The notes under the pieces were generated by a model, which saw nothing but the letters and a program-made list of their open reading frames with translations, was not told the DNA's origin and did not search any database. Shown here one piece after another: positions 20,858-25,338 of a stretch of 25,338 nucleotides of DNA; within the stretch, counting starts at the first letter, position 1; the number at the start of each line of letters is the position of its first letter. This stretch comes from CAYSWS01 sp964434935 (GTDB taxonomy: Bacteria > Patescibacteriota > WWE3 > UBA101185 > UBA10185). Both the position numbers and the translations under genes were made by a program. Where the stretch lies: assembly GCA_964434935.1 (NCBI GenBank), contig CAYSWS010000015.1, positions 1 through 25,338 on the forward strand, in the 5' to 3' direction.

Positions 20858-21796
20858 TTAGTGTATGGGTACTACATCTTCGTGGTATTCATTATTGTCT
20901 TCATCAGATTCTTCGATATTATTATCGGCGTCGGCCACAGCTTTTGTATCATAGGTTGACCAACCTGCATAAGTGTAATCACAAGTTACTACTTTCTCGC
21001 TGTGAGCTGCCAGCGTGGCGATCTTCTCCCTGCAAGCATAGTTTGCCCAAGCCGGCCACCACTCCCAATAGAAATTCTCTGCCTTGACGTTCCCATTATT
21101 TTTGATGCCTATTCTGACCTGAAAAGGCACACCCATCTCAGGTACGGGATCAAAAGAATACTCGGTTATGGTCAGATCAACATACTCTTCTTCAGCTACA
21201 TCAATTTCTTTCTCTTTGCTGTTATTGTCTTCGTTGCTTTCTGTTACTTCGTCGTCAACGTCCACCACAACTTTTGTATTGAAATTACCAAAGTCTTCAT
21301 AAGTGAAGTTACACTCAACGCTTTCCTTGTCTCCGGCATCAAGCCAGGATACGTCGTCGTCGCAGCCAACTTCATCATCGTTCGAATACCATTCCCATTT
21401 GAATTTTCCGGTATCCTTATCTCCAATATTTTCTATATCAAAGCTAACGGTCATTTCCTCATTTTGCCTGGGTTCGTCTGAGTTCTTGTAGTTACTCACG
21501 ATTAGATCAGGAAATGTCTGCGCAGGTTCCTCCTGCGGTTCTTCGATCACAGTATCTTGGGTCTCGTCTAGCGCTAACTCTTTGTCCTTTTGTGAATCCT
21601 GTTCCGCCAGATCTACAACATCGACTTTATTTTCCAAGTCTGATGAATTTGCTTGCGTGGAACCAGCTTCTCTTGAATTTTTCGTTAATATCAGAAATCC
21701 CAATATGGCAAATATGGTAAAAAAAACAAACCCCACCATAAGGGCCTGCTGTTTGGGAAAGGGTTTCTTTGTATGCGATTCAATGTTATCCACCAT
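20858..21796 (-). CDS. Surface protein with two CARDB domains
   Basis: The 312-residue product has an N-terminal transmembrane anchor (about residues 18-40), an acidic Glu/Asp/Gln-rich linker, and two CARDB-type immunoglobulin-like repeats (about 96-200 and 208-308). Each repeat has a PDLIV- or VDLTI-type start, an N(I/N)G motif, a CDxxY- or CNFTY-type strand and the ending EDNN. Each also has a pair of cysteines likely to form a disulfide. CARDB domains are cell-adhesion-related modules in surface and secreted proteins; the ligand is unknown. TATAAT (21809-21804) lies seven bases before the ATG, so the mRNA is probably leaderless. It lies upstream of the redox operon on the same strand but has its own promoter. 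Confidence 0.85.
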   Translation of the reverse strand: MVDNIESHTKKPFPKQQALMVGFVFFTIFAILGFLILTKNSREAGSTQANSSDLENKVDVVDLAEQDSQKDKELALDETQDTVIEEPQEEPAQTFPDLIVSNYKNSDEPRQNEEMTVSFDIENIGDKDTGKFKWEWYSNDDEVGCDDDVSWLDAGDKESVECNFTYEDFGNFNTKVVVDVDDEVTESNEDNNSKEKEIDVAEEEYVDLTITEYSFDPVPEMGVPFQVRIGIKNNGNVKAENFYWEWWPAWANYACREKIATLAAHSEKVVTCDYTYAGWSTYDTKAVADADNNIEESDEDNNEYHEDVVPIH

Positions 21797-21837
21797 GCTT
21801 ATTATTATAAACTATATTATCATAATATTAAAATGGT

Positions 21838-23766
21838 CTAATCTTTTTTCAAAAGCTGGTTGAACTCAAAAAACTCGGGATCTTTTATTTCGATGGATCT
21901 TGGAGAACCGCCTAGAGAGAAAAAGCCCCTGTTATTTGAAATATTTACAATAATAAGTGCCCCTTTCTCCAACCTTTCGTCTTTTCTGATCTCCATCCAC
22001 AATTCTTGCCAATCATTAGACAGAATGTCGGCACGTTTATCCAGAAGAGTACCGTCTAAGGTTAGTAAGTAGACCTGTACTAGATACTGTGAGGTGTATC
22101 TAAAAATTCCTAAACCGGCTCTTATAGGAAATTTGGCTAAGTTGACATCTTTCAGAGAATCGATGACATAGACATTTTCAGGGTTAGGTCCGGTAATAAA
22201 ATATTTTCTTGATGACCCATTTCCCGGTATCTCTTCGTAATTTTTATTTTGCCTTTTCAAGATACTCACTTCCTTTTTTACATAAGGAGGAATATATTCA
22301 GCAGGCGTATCTCTTCTTTTTAGCACCCATATTTGCTCGAATTTTCTATCAATGTAGTAATTTTGGCTTATGTACTTCTCAACATCAGTCAGATCAGCTA
22401 CAAATATCGGAACGTCTCCATATTCGGTCATGGATTGAGGGATCATTGACATAGCCGCCAAATATCCCCAGGCGTTGACCCGATTCACAACAACATACTC
22501 AGGTTTGTTTCTTTCCAGATCTTCAATAACTTTTGGTACCAAAAAGGGCGCCAACTCAAAATGAGTAGATATTATAACGCTGGTAGCAGGCTTTGTTCTT
22601 GTCAGCTGGTTGTAAGGACCATAAGGATAGACATAAACGTAATCTCCTTCGTTAGTATTTTCTTTGATATATTCGACAACAGGCGCTATTAGATCTGCCT
22701 TTTCCTTATCAAGGTTTATGCCTGCCGTTTCAACATAAGCTGTTTCAACTGTGTTTTTACTTCTTAGTAAGTTTATTATTTCCGGAAATCCATTTGGGGC
22801 TGAAAAAATAGTGAACCACACTAACGTTGCAGATATAGTTAGTTTTGTGTAATCTTTAGTCTCCTTTTGCAAAATGTAAATAATAACCAATAAAAAAAGG
22901 GCTGCTCCATAGGCCATAGTATTCAAACAGGGATTTATCATTGTCCTAACATAAGCCATTCCTGTAAACAGCAATAAGGATATTAGAAGTGGCGACATTC
23001 TAAAAGTTTTTCTTTTTAGAAATAAGTAAGAGGTAACGGCAAGGTTCATGAACGGTAAAAAGTACAGATTTAACCTTCTAAATTGTGTAAAAGAGCTAAA
23101 AGTGTTTTTATCGAATTTTGGAAATCCGCTTCTACAAGGGCTTAAATAAAAAAACGAACCGGAAAATTCTTTAAAAAAGAGGAAATAATTTTTTAGCGCT
23201 CCCTTAACAGCTAAAAAACCAAAGAACAACACGACAGCAGCTAACATTCCCGAATATGCCTTAATTATTAACTTAAACTTTGTCTCTTTCCTGTTAAGGT
23301 AAATGTGCCAAATTACAAAAAAAGATAAGGCTATAATGGAAATAATGGCGTATTCAATGCCTGCCATGATGGCTAATCCCATAAAAATACTGCCTCTAAA
23401 TACTTTTTTATCATCACCTTTTGCAATGCCTAAAATTGTCAGAACTAAGCCGAGCTCGGCCACAAGATGACGTATAGACTCAAAATTAAGAGTAGAGTAG
23501 AGGGAACTTATAAAAAGAAAAAGCAATAAGTACCTGCCTTTGAGTAATTCCCGTCCCAGAAAGTAGGCCAGTATAAGACCGGAAACCGGCAAAAAGACTG
23601 TTCGAATAAAAGCGTAGGCTAAAAATGTCTTATTTAAAATTACAAATAAAGGTAAACTGTAGATAAGATACAAGGGTCCATATTCCCAATAAAAATCTCT
23701 ATAAAACACTTGACCATCTAGTAATCTATAAAGAGCTTCCCAGAATAATTGATGATCTAAATAACC
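21838..23766 (-). CDS. GT-C-type membrane glycosyltransferase-like protein (5' end lost in gap)
   Basis: The visible 642 residues begin mid-protein with GYLDHQLFWEALYRLLDGQV then FYRDFYWEYGPLYLIYSLPL. This is the first-loop pattern of dolichyl- or polyprenyl-phosphate-sugar-dependent GT-C (PMT/ArnT-like) glycosyltransferases. About nine more transmembrane helices follow, then a soluble C-terminal part (about 240 residues), as in many such enzymes. It probably glycosylates a lipid or surface protein outside the membrane; donor and acceptor are unknown. The N-terminus is missing in the assembly gap. The frame happens to continue into the spermidine-synthase-like gene across the Ns, but the two are probably separate genes. 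It lies 41 bases upstream of the CARDB gene start. Confidence 0.8.
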   Translation of the reverse strand, partial: GYLDHQLFWEALYRLLDGQVFYRDFYWEYGPLYLIYSLPLFVILNKTFLAYAFIRTVFLPVSGLILAYFLGRELLKGRYLLLFLFISSLYSTLNFESIRHLVAELGLVLTILGIAKGDDKKVFRGSIFMGLAIMAGIEYAIISIIALSFFVIWHIYLNRKETKFKLIIKAYSGMLAAVVLFFGFLAVKGALKNYFLFFKEFSGSFFYLSPCRSGFPKFDKNTFSSFTQFRRLNLYFLPFMNLAVTSYLFLKRKTFRMSPLLISLLLFTGMAYVRTMINPCLNTMAYGAALFLLVIIYILQKETKDYTKLTISATLVWFTIFSAPNGFPEIINLLRSKNTVETAYVETAGINLDKEKADLIAPVVEYIKENTNEGDYVYVYPYGPYNQLTRTKPATSVIISTHFELAPFLVPKVIEDLERNKPEYVVVNRVNAWGYLAAMSMIPQSMTEYGDVPIFVADLTDVEKYISQNYYIDRKFEQIWVLKRRDTPAEYIPPYVKKEVSILKRQNKNYEEIPGNGSSRKYFITGPNPENVYVIDSLKDVNLAKFPIRAGLGIFRYTSQYLVQVYLLTLDGTLLDKRADILSNDWQELWMEIRKDERLEKGALIIVNISNNRGFFSLGGSPRSIEIKDPEFFEFNQLLKKD

Positions 23767-23866
23767 NNNNNNNNNNNNNNNNNNNNNNNNNNNNNNNNNN
23801 NNNNNNNNNNNNNNNNNNNNNNNNNNNNNNNNNNNNNNNNNNNNNNNNNNNNNNNNNNNNNNNNNN
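23767..23866. other. Assembly gap of 100 Ns
   Basis: Exactly 100 undetermined bases separate the glycosyltransferase-like gene from the spermidine-synthase-like gene. The true length is unknown; the end of one gene and the start of the other are lost in it. Confidence 0.98.
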
Positions 23867-25338
23867 ACTGCAGAACCTAGTAAATTACTGGCATAAAAAG
23901 ACCGTCTTTGCTTGGTATTTTCGAATAAATAAATGAATATGAGACCGGCAAAAAACAAAGGTAGGTTGAGAACAACCGGCAACAGGGTCAGCTTCATAAG
24001 TTGAGAGGCCACCACAAAAGAGTTTACGGGTAAGAACAATTGGAGTATAAAGCTTGCGAACAACAAGGCAAATGATAACTTTAGCGGTACTTTATATTTA
24101 AGATAAAGAAGGTTTGCCAGCAAGATCAATATCAAAATGGCGCTAATGATCAAAACATTAGTTTGCCACGTATTGCCAAAGATCAAAGAAGTTCTTCCTA
24201 TATTTTGAAATTCGTATAAGAGAAAGGCTGCTCCCATAAAAAAGGCAGAGTAGTCAAATCTTTTTATGGTATCTGTAAAACTGAAGATCCCCAAGAATAA
24301 CAAGATGAGTATCAAAGAAATAATGAGATGGATCCTTGGTATCCTGGGAGAATTCAGGTAGAGATAGGGCCAGTTGTCGCTGAGCGTTTTTTCAGGATCT
24401 TTATAATCCTGTTTTCTAGTGCTGACGAACTTCTCCAGGTCTTCGTTTTGGCTTAAAAGGTCGTTAAAGTATTCGGGATCCTTTGCCGCTATAAAAAATA
24501 CTCCTCCCCAGCCAAATATAGGTAGGTCATTTTGGGTTGTAATGATAAGGGGTTCGTGACCAAAGGCCTGAGTAATGCTGGATTTTATCCTGCTCCCGAT
24601 CCATTCCCTTCGCACGTCAAAGGACAGAAATAAAATACCATCTTCACTTAGAACATTGTAAACGTCCTGAAGGCTCTCCTTGGTATATAAAAAGTTGTCC
24701 AATTGAACGTTTGTTAGGCTTGAATTTAAAGCGTGGGAATCAGTAAGACCCATTACGACTACGTCAAATTTCTCTTGCGTTCGTCTTAAGAACGCTCTGC
24801 CGTCATCATTTACAATGGTGACTTTCTTGTTATTGTAGGGGTCTTCAGGGTGGTGTTCTTTACCAAAATTTATTATTTGCGGATCAATTTCTACTGCTGT
24901 AATTTTTTCAATGCCTGCTCTTAATGCACCGGAAGCATCATTTCCGGCTCCGGCACCAATTAGCAGCACTGATCGTGCATCCGGGTTAAGAATGTAGGGC
25001 AGATCATATTGGTTTCTATAATCCCAGCCATCAACTTCATCAATATTTATAGCAAGGTCTTTTAGTTTTTCTGGCATTTGGCTTTGATATTGCTGGGATA
25101 AGTCCAGCAAACCCATATAACCTACGTTGTTAACTTTTAACAACTTGCCTGGAGGTAAGTAGTCAATGGCAGGAAGTTCCGTGAGTTGTAATTTTTGGTA
25201 AGGTGACCAAACAATTTCTTCCTTGGAAAATAAACTAACTACCAGAAAGGGGGTAATGATCATAGCGCAAACGGCACTGAAAATCATTTTGTCCCTTTGC
25301 GTTAACACGGTTATCAGTACTAGAGACAGCAAAATAGC
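23867..25338 (-). CDS. Membrane-bound spermidine-synthase-like protein (partial at both ends)
   Basis: The gene enters from the right edge of the window and runs into the N gap. About 490 residues are visible: a few N-terminal helices, a soluble class I methyltransferase-fold domain of the spermidine synthase family (about residues 110-290), then at least six more helices. Key blocks are SVLLIGAGAGNDASGALRAG, the acidic VEIDPQIINFGKEHHPEDP, NDDGRAFLRRTQEKFDVVVM and a following LSEDGILFLSFD. The family makes spermidine from putrescine and decarboxylated SAM. Membrane-fused versions like this are widespread, and their substrate is not established. No start codon is visible, since the frame is open to the last base. 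Confidence 0.82.

Noticed and set aside
1..25338. tRNA genes
   Set aside because: I looked for T-loop GGTTCGA-type motifs with a matching acceptor stem and CCA end on both strands and found none that fold as a tRNA.

Overview
The window is an AT-rich bacterial scaffold piece with two 100-N assembly gaps (12162-12261 and 23767-23866). Several things suggest a Candidate Phyla Radiation (Patescibacteria) genome, although no marker gene proves it. Proteins are short versions of their families, including a compact FolD, a 397-residue DEAD-box helicase and a single-unit EamA transporter. Many small membrane-anchored surface proteins are present. There is an MgtA-like P-type ATPase with variant motifs. 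Many genes have a -10 box about 6 nt upstream of the start codon and no Shine-Dalgarno sequence.

Layout. 1-3200 holds small genes: a truncated membrane-protein tail, two tiny membrane proteins, a DUF134 regulator with its usual DUF5320 partner, a small acidic protein, and a minus-strand run of ribbon-helix-helix regulator, YggT-like and GlsB/YeaQ-like membrane proteins. 3246-5082 is an overlapping acyltransferase-3/SGNH-hydrolase pair, probably for O-acetylation of an envelope polymer. 5298-7921 carries a P-loop nucleotide-kinase-like protein, an Excalibur-domain membrane protein, a DUF333 lipoprotein-like protein and folD. 7964-8616 has no credible gene. Its minus strand reads as a large structured RNA with seven stable tetraloop hairpins (GCAA x4, GAAA x2, UUCG x1), an internal duplication, a near-consensus promoter and a closing T-run. 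8685-13626 holds a membrane-anchored methyltransferase, the P-type ATPase, a DUF2177 protein and an HtrA-like protease.

13604-16315 (minus) is an overlapping EamA / lysyl-phosphatidylglycerol-synthase-like / rhomboid-like operon. 16471-17981 holds a DEAD-box helicase and a small putative zinc-binding protein driven by a strong promoter, ending in a bidirectional terminator. 18036-20808 (minus) is a tightly overlapping four-gene operon: coiled-coil anchor, acidic/His-rich calcium-repeat protein, ApbE flavin transferase, and a ferric-reductase-like heme membrane protein with calcium repeats. This looks like an extracytoplasmic flavin/heme redox system. 20858-21796 is a two-CARDB surface protein. 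The right end has a GT-C glycosyltransferase-like protein and a membrane-bound spermidine-synthase-like protein, which an assembly gap joins into one artificial reading frame.

The most interesting item is the minus-strand RNA at 7964-8616. I do not recognise it as a known class, and an Rfam covariance search would be decisive. Second is the regular leaderless promoter architecture, which corrects several start codons.
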